This document shows, in pieces, positions 57,434-64,000 of a DNA stretch of 64,000 bases. The position numbers were made by a program, and so were the translations under genes. The notes under the pieces are model-generated. The model was not told the DNA's origin. It worked only from the letters and a program-made list of their open reading frames with translations, and searched no databases. Origin of the DNA: Viridibacterium curvum. GTDB taxonomy: Bacteria; Pseudomonadota; Gammaproteobacteria; Burkholderiales; Rhodocyclaceae. The DNA lies in the NCBI RefSeq assembly GCF_039544165.1, contig NZ_BAABLD010000008.1, positions 372,001 to 436,000 on the forward strand, in the 5' to 3' direction. Positions within the stretch are counted from its first letter, which is position 1. Every line of letters starts with the position of its first letter.

Positions 57434-58857
57434 GCCGCCTCCGCTCGCGCGATGAGCGTCCTGACAGCCTCACGTGACCGCGCCGCCAGTTCGGCCATAT
57501 CCAGATCGGGTAGCTTGCCGTCGCGCACTATCTCGCGCCCACCGACAAGCAGGCTGCGCAGGTGCGCTGTACCGCCGCTGGCAACGGGGCCGATGGCGGG
57601 ATCGTGCAGGCCGAAGTAGCGCGGGTTGTGGCTGAGGTCGTAGATGGCGATATCGGCAGCCTGACCTACGGCAAGGCTGCCGATGGCGGGCAGGCCCAGC
57701 ACGGCGGCGCCGCCGGCGGTGCCCCAGCGCACCACGTCTTCCACCGTGGCCCAATCGGCGCCCTGCTCGCCTGCGCCGCCGCGATACTTTGCAACCGCCG
57801 CCTCGCCGCCCTTGGCGCGCTGCATGAGCCAGGCGCTATGCGTTTCGGAAATCATGTCGGCGGCTTCGTTGGACGCGGCGCCGTCCACCCCGATGGAGAT
57901 GGGCACACCCGCTGCGGCGAGCGCGCGGATGGGCGCGATGCCACTGCCGAGGCGGCCATTGCTCTGCGGGCAGTGGGCGATGCCGGTGCGCGTCTTGCCG
58001 AGCAGGGCGATTTCGTCGGGGTCGAGTTTGACGAGGTGGGCGAACCACACGTCGTCGCCAAGCCAGCCGATGCTCTCGCAGAAGCGCACGGGGCTGAGAC
58101 CGTGCATGGCATTGACGCTGTCCTGGTAGCCTACGGTCTCGGAGAGGTGCGAGTGCAGGCGCAGGCCGAGCTTGCGGGCCACAGCAGCAGCCTCGCGCAG
58201 TTCGTCGGGCTGCATGGAGTACGGCGGCGTGGTGGGCGCCATGACGACGCGGCGCATGGCGTCGGGCGCGGGGTCGTGAAACTTTGCGGCGAGGCGCTCC
58301 ATGTCGGCCATGTAGGCCGCCATCGATTCAGGGCGCAGGGCTTGCGGCAGCTCGGCTTCGAGCTGACGTGTGAGCGTGGCGCCGCCGCGGCACAGCACGA
58401 AGCGCAGGCCGAGTTTTTCGGCTTCGTCGAACAGGATGGCCGAGGGGTCGTAGTCCTGCCCCGGGTAGTAGAGGTAGTTGTGGTCGGCAATGGTGGCGCA
58501 GCCGGACAGCGCCAGCTCGATCATGCCGATGCGCGCGGCAAGGCGGAAGCTGTCGGCATCAAAGCCGGCGCGGAAGCGGTAGGGCGTGGCGGCCAGCCAG
58601 GGGGTGAGCGTGGTGTTGATGCCCTGCGGTTCGCCTTTCAGCAAAGCCTGGAACAGGTGGTGGTGGGTGTTGACCCAGGCGGGGTAGATGACGCAATCGG
58701 TGGCGTCGAGCACGCGGTCGCCGGATTCGACGGCGAGGCGGCCGATGGCGGCGATGCGGCCCTCGACAATGCGGATGTCGGGGCCGGGGTGGCGGGCGGC
58801 GTCACCTGTGAGGCCGGTGAGGATGGCGGTGGCATTCTGGATGAGGAGGCTGGTCAT
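57430..58857 (-). CDS. TRZ/ATZ-type amidohydrolase (8-oxoguanine/hydroxyatrazine deaminase-like)
   Basis: A 475-residue metal-dependent amidohydrolase. The site begins with NTHHHLFQ (His65-67); HSHLSE gives His235, His237 and Glu240; GVDGAASNE carries the catalytic Asp. It is related to, but distinct from, the 8-oxoguanine deaminase at 37380-38735: it has NTTLTPWLAATPYRFRAGF where that enzyme has AVPAAQDAELFDWLSALYP. It probably deaminates a purine, pterin or triazine-like ring, likely a substrate or product of the oxygenases beside it. It is coupled to the reductase gene by an ATGA overlap. Confidence 0.85.
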   Translation of the reverse strand: MTSLLIQNATAILTGLTGDAARHPGPDIRIVEGRIAAIGRLAVESGDRVLDATDCVIYPAWVNTHHHLFQALLKGEPQGINTTLTPWLAATPYRFRAGFDADSFRLAARIGMIELALSGCATIADHNYLYYPGQDYDPSAILFDEAEKLGLRFVLCRGGATLTRQLEAELPQALRPESMAAYMADMERLAAKFHDPAPDAMRRVVMAPTTPPYSMQPDELREAAAVARKLGLRLHSHLSETVGYQDSVNAMHGLSPVRFCESIGWLGDDVWFAHLVKLDPDEIALLGKTRTGIAHCPQSNGRLGSGIAPIRALAAAGVPISIGVDGAASNEAADMISETHSAWLMQRAKGGEAAVAKYRGGAGEQGADWATVEDVVRWGTAGGAAVLGLPAIGSLAVGQAADIAIYDLSHNPRYFGLHDPAIGPVASGGTAHLRSLLVGGREIVRDGKLPDLDMAELAARSREAVRTLIARAEAA

Positions 58858-58914
58858 GTCGGCCTTTCAATTCTGTTTGATGCTGATAGGTGCGTGGCGG
58901 TGGGCACGAACCAT

Positions 58915-59037
58915 TTCCCCTCTCCCGCCCTCCGGGCACCCTCCCCCCAAGGGGGAGGGAACGGCAGAGTTGGCGCGTTTGCGTTGCCGTTCCCTCTCCG
59001 CGAGGAGAGGGTGGCCGTCAGGCCGGGTGAGGGGGAA
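58915..59037 (+). repeat. ccctctccc/gggagaggg palindromic repeat between amidohydrolase and permease genes
   Basis: Two units (CCCCTCTCCCGCCCTCCGGGC with CCCCCCAAGGGGGAGGG, and CCCTCTCCGCGAGGAGAGGG with GGCCGTCAGGCC) fill most of the 206-base gap. No further gene was seen in the gap. Confidence 0.82.
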
Positions 59038-59063
59038 TCGTGGCGCCGGTTCGGCTGCGTGTT

Positions 59064-59858
59064 CTAGGCCATCTCGCTCTCATGCCAATGCGCCAACGAG
59101 ATGCGCGCCAGCCAGGCCATCAGCGAAAACAGCAGGATGCCGGTGAGCGAGATCAGCACCAGCGCGGCGAAGAGGCGCGGGATGTTGATCTGGAAGCCGG
59201 CCTGCATGATCTGGTAGGCCAGCCCTGCCCCGGTACCGCCCGTGCCAGCGACGAACTCGGCAACGACGGCGCCGATCAGCGCGAGGCCGCTCGATATGCG
59301 CAGGCCGCCGAAGAAGTACGGCAGTGCGCTCGGGATGCGCAAACGTACAAGCGTCTGCCAACGCGTGGCGCCATTGAGGCGGAACAGGTTAAGCAGGCCG
59401 GGATTGACACTGCGCAGGCCCAGCACGGTGTTGGAGATGATGGGAAACAGCGCGACGAGGGTGGCGCAGAACACCAGGGCGATGGTCGGATCCTTGACCC
59501 AGATGATGATCAGCGGGGCGATGGCCACCACCGGGGTGACCTGCAGCAGGATGGCGTAGGGAAAGAGGCTGGTCTCGATGACACGACTCTGCACGAACAG
59601 GAAGGCGGCGATCACGCCCAGCACCACCGCCATGCCGAAGGCAAGGAAGGTGATCTTGAGCGTGACGGCGAGCGCACCCAGCAGGCTGGGGCCGTCGGTC
59701 CACAGCGTTGTGGCGACATCGGTGGGCTTGGGCACGAGGTAGATGGGCACCTTGAAGGCCATGCACAGCACTTGCCAGGTGACGAGCAGGAACAGGCCGA
59801 CGAGGGCGGGGGCCACGATCTTCATGACTTTGGGATTCTGGATGAGCGGGGTTTTCAT
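59064..59858 (-). CDS. ABC transporter permease, NitT/TauT type
   Basis: A 264-residue permease starting MKTPLIQNPKVMKIVAP at 59858. It has six helices and the EAA-loop pattern GLRSVNPGLLNLFRLNGATRWQTLVRLRIPSALPYFFGGLRIS. This type (SsuC, TauC, ThiX) imports sulfonates, nitrate, cyanate or pyrimidine-like thiamine precursors. No binding protein is seen; it may lie beyond 64000. It lies 11 bases after the ATPase gene. Confidence 0.9.
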   Translation of the reverse strand: MKTPLIQNPKVMKIVAPALVGLFLLVTWQVLCMAFKVPIYLVPKPTDVATTLWTDGPSLLGALAVTLKITFLAFGMAVVLGVIAAFLFVQSRVIETSLFPYAILLQVTPVVAIAPLIIIWVKDPTIALVFCATLVALFPIISNTVLGLRSVNPGLLNLFRLNGATRWQTLVRLRIPSALPYFFGGLRISSGLALIGAVVAEFVAGTGGTGAGLAYQIMQAGFQINIPRLFAALVLISLTGILLFSLMAWLARISLAHWHESEMA

Positions 59859-59869
59859 GGGTGTGCTCC

Positions 59870-60721
59870 TCAGTCGTGTTCGAGCTCGCCGCCACTCGCT
59901 GCCAGCAGGCGGGCGGAGAGGTCGCGGCAGTGTTCGTTGAAGGCCATGCTGAGGCGGAACTCGTCGTCGCGCACGGGCTCGGGAATGGGCAGGTCGGCGA
60001 CGATGCGCCCCGGGCGCGCAGCCATCATGACGACGCGACTGGAGAGGAACACTGCTTCGTAGATGCTGTGCGTGACGAAGACGACGGCCAGCGGCTTGCC
60101 CCCGCCTGCATTGCGCTGTGACCACAGTGCGCGCAGGTCGGCGTCGAGCCTGTTGCGCGTGAACTCGTCGAGCGCGCCGAAGGGTTCGTCCATCAGCAGC
60201 ACGTCGGGCTCGGTGACCAGGGCGCGCGCGATCGAGGCGCGCATCTGCATACCGCCCGATAGCTCGCGCGGGTAGCTGGCGCCGAACTTGCCAAGGCCTA
60301 CCGCTTCAAGCGCGCGCTGCACGCGCGGCTCGCTCTCGGCCTTGGGCACACCGGCGAGGTCGAGCGGCAGGCGCACGTTGGTGGCGATGTTGGCCCAGGG
60401 CATCAGCGTGGCTTCCTGGAAGACCATGGCGATCTTGAGGCCGCTCTTGGCCGGGGAGTCGGCGCCGAGCCAGCGCAGGTGGCCGTGCGAGGGGGCTTCG
60501 AGCCCGGCGTACATCTTGAGCAGGGTGCTCTTGCCGCAGCCCGAGGGGCCGAGCAGGGACACGAAGTCGCCGCGCTGGATGCGCAGGCGCACTTCGTCGA
60601 GCGCGTGCGTGCCGTTGGGGTAGGTCTTCTCGACGCGGTTGGCGAGCAGCACGGTGTCGGCGTCTGCGGCGAAGCTCGCCACGTCTTCTTCGATCTCGCT
60701 GTATTTCATGAGCATGTTCAT
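59870..60721 (-). CDS. ABC transporter ATP-binding protein, NitT/TauT type
   Basis: A 283-residue ATPase with Walker A GPSGCGKS near residues 58-65, Q-loop FQEATLMPW near 101-109, signature LSGGMQMR near 153-160 and Walker B DVLLMDEPFGALD near 172-184. The N-terminal 25 residues are extra (start MNMLMKYSEIEEDV at 60721; a Met at 60712 is also possible). It powers the permease downstream. It follows the first Rieske gene by 6 bases, so it is likely in the same transcript. Confidence 0.92.
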   Translation of the reverse strand: MNMLMKYSEIEEDVASFAADADTVLLANRVEKTYPNGTHALDEVRLRIQRGDFVSLLGPSGCGKSTLLKMYAGLEAPSHGHLRWLGADSPAKSGLKIAMVFQEATLMPWANIATNVRLPLDLAGVPKAESEPRVQRALEAVGLGKFGASYPRELSGGMQMRASIARALVTEPDVLLMDEPFGALDEFTRNRLDADLRALWSQRNAGGGKPLAVVFVTHSIYEAVFLSSRVVMMAARPGRIVADLPIPEPVRDDEFRLSMAFNEHCRDLSARLLAASGGELEHD

Positions 60722-60727
60722 CTCCTG

Positions 60728-61747
60728 TCAGGTCCGGAACACTTCGGCTTCGCCATGCTCGGTCAGCAGGTTCATGAGCTGCTGGCGGATGATGAGGCCG
60801 GGTTTGTCGGAGGGCATGTGGAATTCAACGCGGCGACGCGTGTCGATGCAGGCGTCGGGGTCGGTGGCTTCGAGAATGTCGCGGTCTTCGGCGGTGATAG
60901 CGGCATCCCAATCGATCAGCTCCTGCGTACTGCAGGCTTCTTCACTGTCGTTGCGGTAGAGCCATTGCACGAGCACCATGTTTTCGTCGTCGATGGGTGT
61001 GGCGCAGTTGTAGATGATGTGGTCGACACCACTGGCCGGGTAGCTGCAGCCGAAGCGGCGGCAGAAGGGCAGGAAGTAGCGATTGACGAGGTGACGATGC
61101 GTGATCGGCTCGGTGGTGCCAGTGACGCGGTGGCTGGCCTCCGGGTTGCGGATCGGCACGGTGGTGATGGCCTCGAAGCCGTAGTCGGTTTCGTTGAATT
61201 CATAGGGCGCGGGCTGCGGCTGATCGACGATGCCGAAGTTGGCCTTGTGCACGAAGCTGAAGTGCGAGTTGTCGAAGCTGTTCTCCATCATGCGCACAGG
61301 GCTGGTCTTCCAGGTCTGGTAGAACTGGAAGATGCGGCGGTAGCCGGGCGCACCGTCTTCGGGAAAGTGCGGGATATCGCGCAGCGGCTCGTCGAGCGCG
61401 ACCCAGACGTAGCCGTATTTCTCTTTGCAGCGGTAGGCCTGCACCTTGGCGCCCGAAGGGATTTTCTCTGTCGTGAATTGGGGAATCTTCACGCAGCTGC
61501 CCATGCAGTCGTAGGTCCAGCCGTGGTAGCCGCAGACGATGTTGCCGTTCTCTACATAGCCTTTCGATAGCTGCGCGGTGCGATGGCAGCAGCGGTCCTG
61601 CAGCGCGGCGGGTGTGCCGTCGGCCTGGCGCCACAAGACGAGTTTTTCGCCCAGCAGGGTGAAGGGTTTGGGGCCGTCATCCAGCGCGCTCATGGGCACG
61701 AGGGCGTACCAGAAGCGGCGCAGGACGGGTTGTTGTGTAACCAGCAT
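60728..61747 (-). CDS. Rieske non-heme iron oxygenase, paralog 1
   Basis: A 339-residue single-subunit oxygenase (VanA/NdmA-like size). The Rieske site is Cys53 or Cys54-His55 and Cys72-His75 (CCHR...CGYH), and the mononuclear iron site has Asp159 and His162-His167 in NSFDNSHFSFVH. ATG 61747 is chosen because AAGGAG lies 8 bases upstream and the paralog begins at the same MLVT. The sequence resembles N-demethylating and aromatic-ring oxygenases. It shares an upstream element with the next paralog. Confidence 0.92.
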   Translation of the reverse strand: MLVTQQPVLRRFWYALVPMSALDDGPKPFTLLGEKLVLWRQADGTPAALQDRCCHRTAQLSKGYVENGNIVCGYHGWTYDCMGSCVKIPQFTTEKIPSGAKVQAYRCKEKYGYVWVALDEPLRDIPHFPEDGAPGYRRIFQFYQTWKTSPVRMMENSFDNSHFSFVHKANFGIVDQPQPAPYEFNETDYGFEAITTVPIRNPEASHRVTGTTEPITHRHLVNRYFLPFCRRFGCSYPASGVDHIIYNCATPIDDENMVLVQWLYRNDSEEACSTQELIDWDAAITAEDRDILEATDPDACIDTRRRVEFHMPSDKPGLIIRQQLMNLLTEHGEAEVFRT

Positions 61748-61800
61748 TGTCATGACTCCTTGCTCGACGCCAGCGCTGTGTGCGTCTGGCGCCACCAACC

Positions 61801-61825
61801 GGCGTGCCACGATGGTCGCCTTCGT
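61801..61825 (-). promoter_or_regulatory. Shared upstream element of Rieske paralog 1
   Basis: A 25-base block (GGCG-TGCCACGATGGT-CGCCTTCGT) lies 54 bases before ATG 61747. It matches the block at 63068-63092 at 21 of 25 positions and the same distance from the paralog start. It has GGCG...CGCC ends, so it could be an operator or a leader structure. Confidence 0.5.
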
Positions 61826-61864
61826 CGGTTCCGGCGCTGATGTTCAGTGCCGCAGGTACTGCTT

Positions 61865-61947
61865 CGTCATTCCCGCGAAGGCGGGAATCCAGCGACTTTG
61901 CGCTGCTTGTGAAGAGCCACTGGATTCCCGCCTCCGCGGGAATGACG
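61865..61947 (+). repeat. Paired cgtcattcccgcg palindrome between Rieske genes
   Basis: Arms CGTCATTCCCGCGAAGGCGG and CCTCCGCGGGAATGACG at the ends of 83 bases, in the 217-base gap between Rieske paralogs 1 and 2. Confidence 0.92.
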
Positions 61948-61964
61948 TTTGTCTTGTGCAACGG

Positions 61965-63011
61965 CTACGCGCTCGCCGCCTCCCGTTCCGCGAGGTTGCC
62001 GCGATGCACCTCCTCCTCACCCCGCGTCGCCATCAGGTCGAGGATCTGCTTGCGGATCAGCAGGCCGGGCTTGTCGGAGGGCATGTGGAATTCCTCGCGG
62101 CGGCGCGTATCCATGCACACGTCGAAGTCGGTGGCTTCGAGGATGTACTTGTCTTCGAGCGTGACGCGCGTGTCCCAGTCGATGAGCTTCTGCGTCGAGC
62201 ACTGCTCTTCGCTGTCGTTGCGGTAGAGCCACTGCACGAGGACCATGCGTTCGTCGTCGATGGGGGTCGCGCAGTTGTAGACCATGTGGTCGATACCCGA
62301 TTCGTAACTCACGCCCATGCGGCGGCAGAACGGCAGGTAGTAGCGATTGACCATGTGGCGCGTGACGCGGGGTTCGGTCGAGCCGGTGATGGGGTGTGCG
62401 TCGGGCGGGTTGAGCACCGACACGGAGACCTGCGCTTCGAAGCCGTAGTCGGTTTCGTTGAGGCCGTAGCTGATCGGGATGGGGTTGCCGAAGTCGCCGA
62501 AGGTGCCCTTGTGCACGAAGCTGAAGTGCGAGTTGTCGAAGCTGTTCTCCATCATGCGCATCGGCGTGCAATGCCAGGTGTCGTAGAGCTGGAAGATGCG
62601 GCGATAGCCGGGCTTGCCCTCTTCGGGGAAGTCGGGGATGGGGCGCAGGGGCTCGGCGAGTGCGACCCAGACGTAGCCGTATTTCTCGACACAGCGATAG
62701 GCCTCGATCTTCGCGCCGCTGGGGATCTTCTCGGTCGTGAACTGCGGGATCTTCACGCAGGCGCCGCTGCAGTCGTAGGTCCAGCCGTGGTAGCCGCAGA
62801 CGATGTTGTCGCCTTCGACGTAGCCCTTCGAAAGCTTGGCCGTGCGGTGACAGCAGCGGTCGCGCGCGGCAGCGGGCGTGCCGTCGGTCTTCTTCCAGAT
62901 GACGATGTCTTCACCGAGCAGGGTGAAGGGCTTGGGGCCGCTGTCGAGGTCGTGCATGGGAAACAGCGCGTACCAGAAGTGGCGCAGCATGGGTTGTTTG
63001 GTCACCAGCAT
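61965..63011 (-). CDS. Rieske non-heme iron oxygenase, paralog 2
   Basis: A 348-residue oxygenase starting MLVTKQPMLRHFWYALFP at 63011, with AAGGAGAA upstream. The Rieske Cys/His residues are at the same positions as in paralog 1 (Cys53/54-His55, Cys72-His75), and the iron site ENSFDNSHFSFVH is conserved. By eye most positions are identical with paralog 1, so the two are recent paralogs with possibly different substrates or steps. A short charged tail (LAEREAASA) extends the C-terminus. Confidence 0.93.
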   Translation of the reverse strand: MLVTKQPMLRHFWYALFPMHDLDSGPKPFTLLGEDIVIWKKTDGTPAAARDRCCHRTAKLSKGYVEGDNIVCGYHGWTYDCSGACVKIPQFTTEKIPSGAKIEAYRCVEKYGYVWVALAEPLRPIPDFPEEGKPGYRRIFQLYDTWHCTPMRMMENSFDNSHFSFVHKGTFGDFGNPIPISYGLNETDYGFEAQVSVSVLNPPDAHPITGSTEPRVTRHMVNRYYLPFCRRMGVSYESGIDHMVYNCATPIDDERMVLVQWLYRNDSEEQCSTQKLIDWDTRVTLEDKYILEATDFDVCMDTRRREEFHMPSDKPGLLIRKQILDLMATRGEEEVHRGNLAEREAASA

Positions 63012-63067
63012 GGTCGTTCTCCTTGCTTTGTGCGGCAGCGTCTCTGTTGGGCTGCTGCACTGCCACC

Positions 63068-63092
63068 GGCGCGCCAGTACGGTCGCCTTCGT
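63068..63092 (-). promoter_or_regulatory. Shared upstream element of Rieske paralog 2
   Basis: A 25-base block (GGCG-CGCCAGTACGGT-CGCCTTCGT) 57 bases before ATG 63011, the counterpart of 61801-61825. The flanking sequence as far as the decayed palindrome arm is also partly alignable. Confidence 0.5.
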
Positions 63093-63345
63093 GGAGTCTT
63101 GCTGCCGAGTGCTCAAGGCACTGGGGGTACTGCAGTTCTCTCGTCATTCCCATCTGCGCCCACTGCTGTCCGTAATGGATTTCGAAGTTGCCTTGAAATC
63201 TTGAAGGTGGCTTCGTTTGCGAAATCGCGTTGTCGAATGGACAGAACAGCAGCCCTCACCCAACCCCGCTCCGCGCCCCACGACTGGCACTGCATTGCCA
63301 GTCGGCTGCGCAGGCGTGCGGCTTGCCGCACGAAACCCCTGCTAC

Positions 63346-63406
63346 GCCCCGCGGGGAGAGGGCTTTTATCCCCTTCTCCCCGCGGGAGAAGGGTTAGGGA
63401 TGAGGG
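63346..63406 (+). repeat. ccctctccc-type palindromic repeat downstream of Rieske paralog 3
   Basis: CCCCGCGGGGAGAGGGC followed by CCCCTTCTCCCCGCGGGAGAAGG, a shorter member of the family, about 75 bases beyond the paralog 3 stop. Confidence 0.75.
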
Positions 63407-63482
63407 CCAGCTTTTCGGCCCCAGCAAAATTCGTCTTTCCATATCTATCAAGGACAGCAGTGCGCCTGCGCACGAATGACGA

Positions 63483-64000
63483 CTATCGAGTGTGTGTGAC
63501 TGACAACGTCTCCTTCTCCCCGTGCTCACGCAGCAGCGCCAGCAGGCGCTTGCGCATGAGCAGGCCAGGTCGGTCGCTGGGCATGTGCTGTTCCAGCAGC
63601 AGGCTCACGTCGCAGGGGGCATCGGGGTCCACCGATTCCAGAATCACCTTGTCCTCGGCGACGACCTTGATGTCCCACTCGTTGAGCAAGGCAGCCGGGC
63701 ATTGCTCCTCGGTGTCGTTGCGGTAGAGCCACTGGATGATCTGGATGCGGCCGTCGTCGATGGGCGTGGCGCAGGTGAAGATGGTGTGGTGGATGCCGCT
63801 GGGATAGACGAGGCCAAGCCGACGGAAGAAAGGCATGTGCCACTGGTTGTGGAAGTGGCGCTTGGTCGTCGGGGACGTAGAGCCGGTGATGCGGTGCGAC
63901 TCGGGCGGATTGTTGATCGGCACGATGGCTTCGGCCTCGAACCCATAGTCGGTCTCGCGGATTTCGAAGAACTCGGGCTTGGGCTGGTTGTTCTGGCCGA
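63483..64000 (-). CDS. Rieske non-heme iron oxygenase, paralog 3, N-terminal part outside the window
   Basis: The C-terminal 171 residues of a third oxygenase, open to the window edge. It aligns with the C-terminal halves of paralogs 1 and 2 (ETDYGFEA, HRITGSTSP, ATPIDDGRIQIIQWLYRND, HMPSDRPGLLMRKR) but is clearly more divergent. The Rieske site and the two iron-ligand His residues lie outside the window. It is probably the upstream member of the same cluster. Confidence 0.85.
   Translation of the reverse strand, partial: GQNNQPKPEFFEIRETDYGFEAEAIVPINNPPESHRITGSTSPTTKRHFHNQWHMPFFRRLGLVYPSGIHHTIFTCATPIDDGRIQIIQWLYRNDTEEQCPAALLNEWDIKVVAEDKVILESVDPDAPCDVSLLLEQHMPSDRPGLLMRKRLLALLREHGEKETLSVTHTR

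Larger units (their letters stand above)
63012..63482. other. 471-base gap between Rieske paralogs 2 and 3
   Basis: No gene is supported. From the gene-2 start outward it holds the shared upstream element (63068-63092), a single decayed 'cgtcattccc' arm at 63142-63151, and a ccctctccc-type palindrome (63346-63406). Nothing else recognisable was seen. Confidence 0.65.

Noticed and set aside
57562..59067. A 501-codon plus-strand frame
   Set aside because: Antisense to the amidohydrolase with its complete metal site; rich in Gly, Ala and Val as a mirror of that gene.
61578..63479. A 633-codon plus-strand frame across Rieske genes
   Set aside because: Antisense to two oxygenases with intact Rieske motifs and running through repeat elements; translation is low-complexity.

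Overview
The window looks like a chromosomal segment of a GC-rich betaproteobacterium, probably Rhodocyclales or Burkholderiales. This is inferred from gene content. An EF-P with Arg32 sits beside its rhamnosyltransferase EarP. There are two BPSS1780-type membrane proteins, a cysI-DUF934-cysH-cysD-cysN assimilation operon, and a nadD-rsfS-rlmH-maf block. No rRNA, tRNA, CRISPR, phage or insertion-sequence genes were seen. All gene names rest on reading motifs and family resemblance; no database search was possible.

Layout. 1-5.2 kb: a partial metallo-beta-lactamase-fold gene, then a plus-strand run of SDR, HCCA-isomerase-like protein, exported hydrolase, DUF1289, rapZ and two small membrane proteins. 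5.2-7.6 kb: an exported zinc metallopeptidase translationally coupled to a periplasmic FKBP. 7.7-14 kb: sulfate assimilation operon. 14-19 kb: unknown proteins, a sodium:solute symporter, VanZ and DUF481 proteins. 19-22.7 kb: maf, rlmH, rsfS, nadD and two membrane proteins. 22.9-26 kb: a TonB receptor and an AI-2E-type permease. 26-32 kb: a double-length UvrA. 32-36 kb: small proteins, efp/earP and an MFS transporter.

36-51.5 kb is a purine uptake and catabolism region. The minus strand carries guanine deaminase, 8-oxoguanine deaminase, YnfA, a chlorite-dismutase-family protein, a nucleoside-type ABC transporter, xdhC, xdhB, xdhA and a CDA-fold deaminase. The divergent plus strand carries the BMP-type binding protein and an adenine deaminase. 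Together these would import nucleosides or bases and convert adenine, guanine and 8-oxoguanine to hypoxanthine, xanthine and urate. 52-56 kb: a small exported protein, a tannase-family esterase, and a divergent LysR/NmrA pair with a clear operator.

56.4 kb to the end is a minus-strand cluster of a PDR/VanB-type reductase, a TRZ/ATZ-type amidohydrolase, a NitT/TauT-type ABC permease and ATPase, and three paralogous Rieske oxygenases, the last cut by the window edge. With the purine genes next door, it is a candidate oxidative pathway for purines, methylpurines or another N-heterocycle. Two of the Rieske genes share a conserved upstream element.

Three repeat families run through the window: paired 'cgtcattcccgcg' palindromes, 'ccctctccc/gggagaggg' palindromes, and a TGAGGNG heptamer. 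Unusually, copies lie in frame inside uvrA, xdhC, xdhB and the start of cysN, at what appear to be tolerant loops or linkers.
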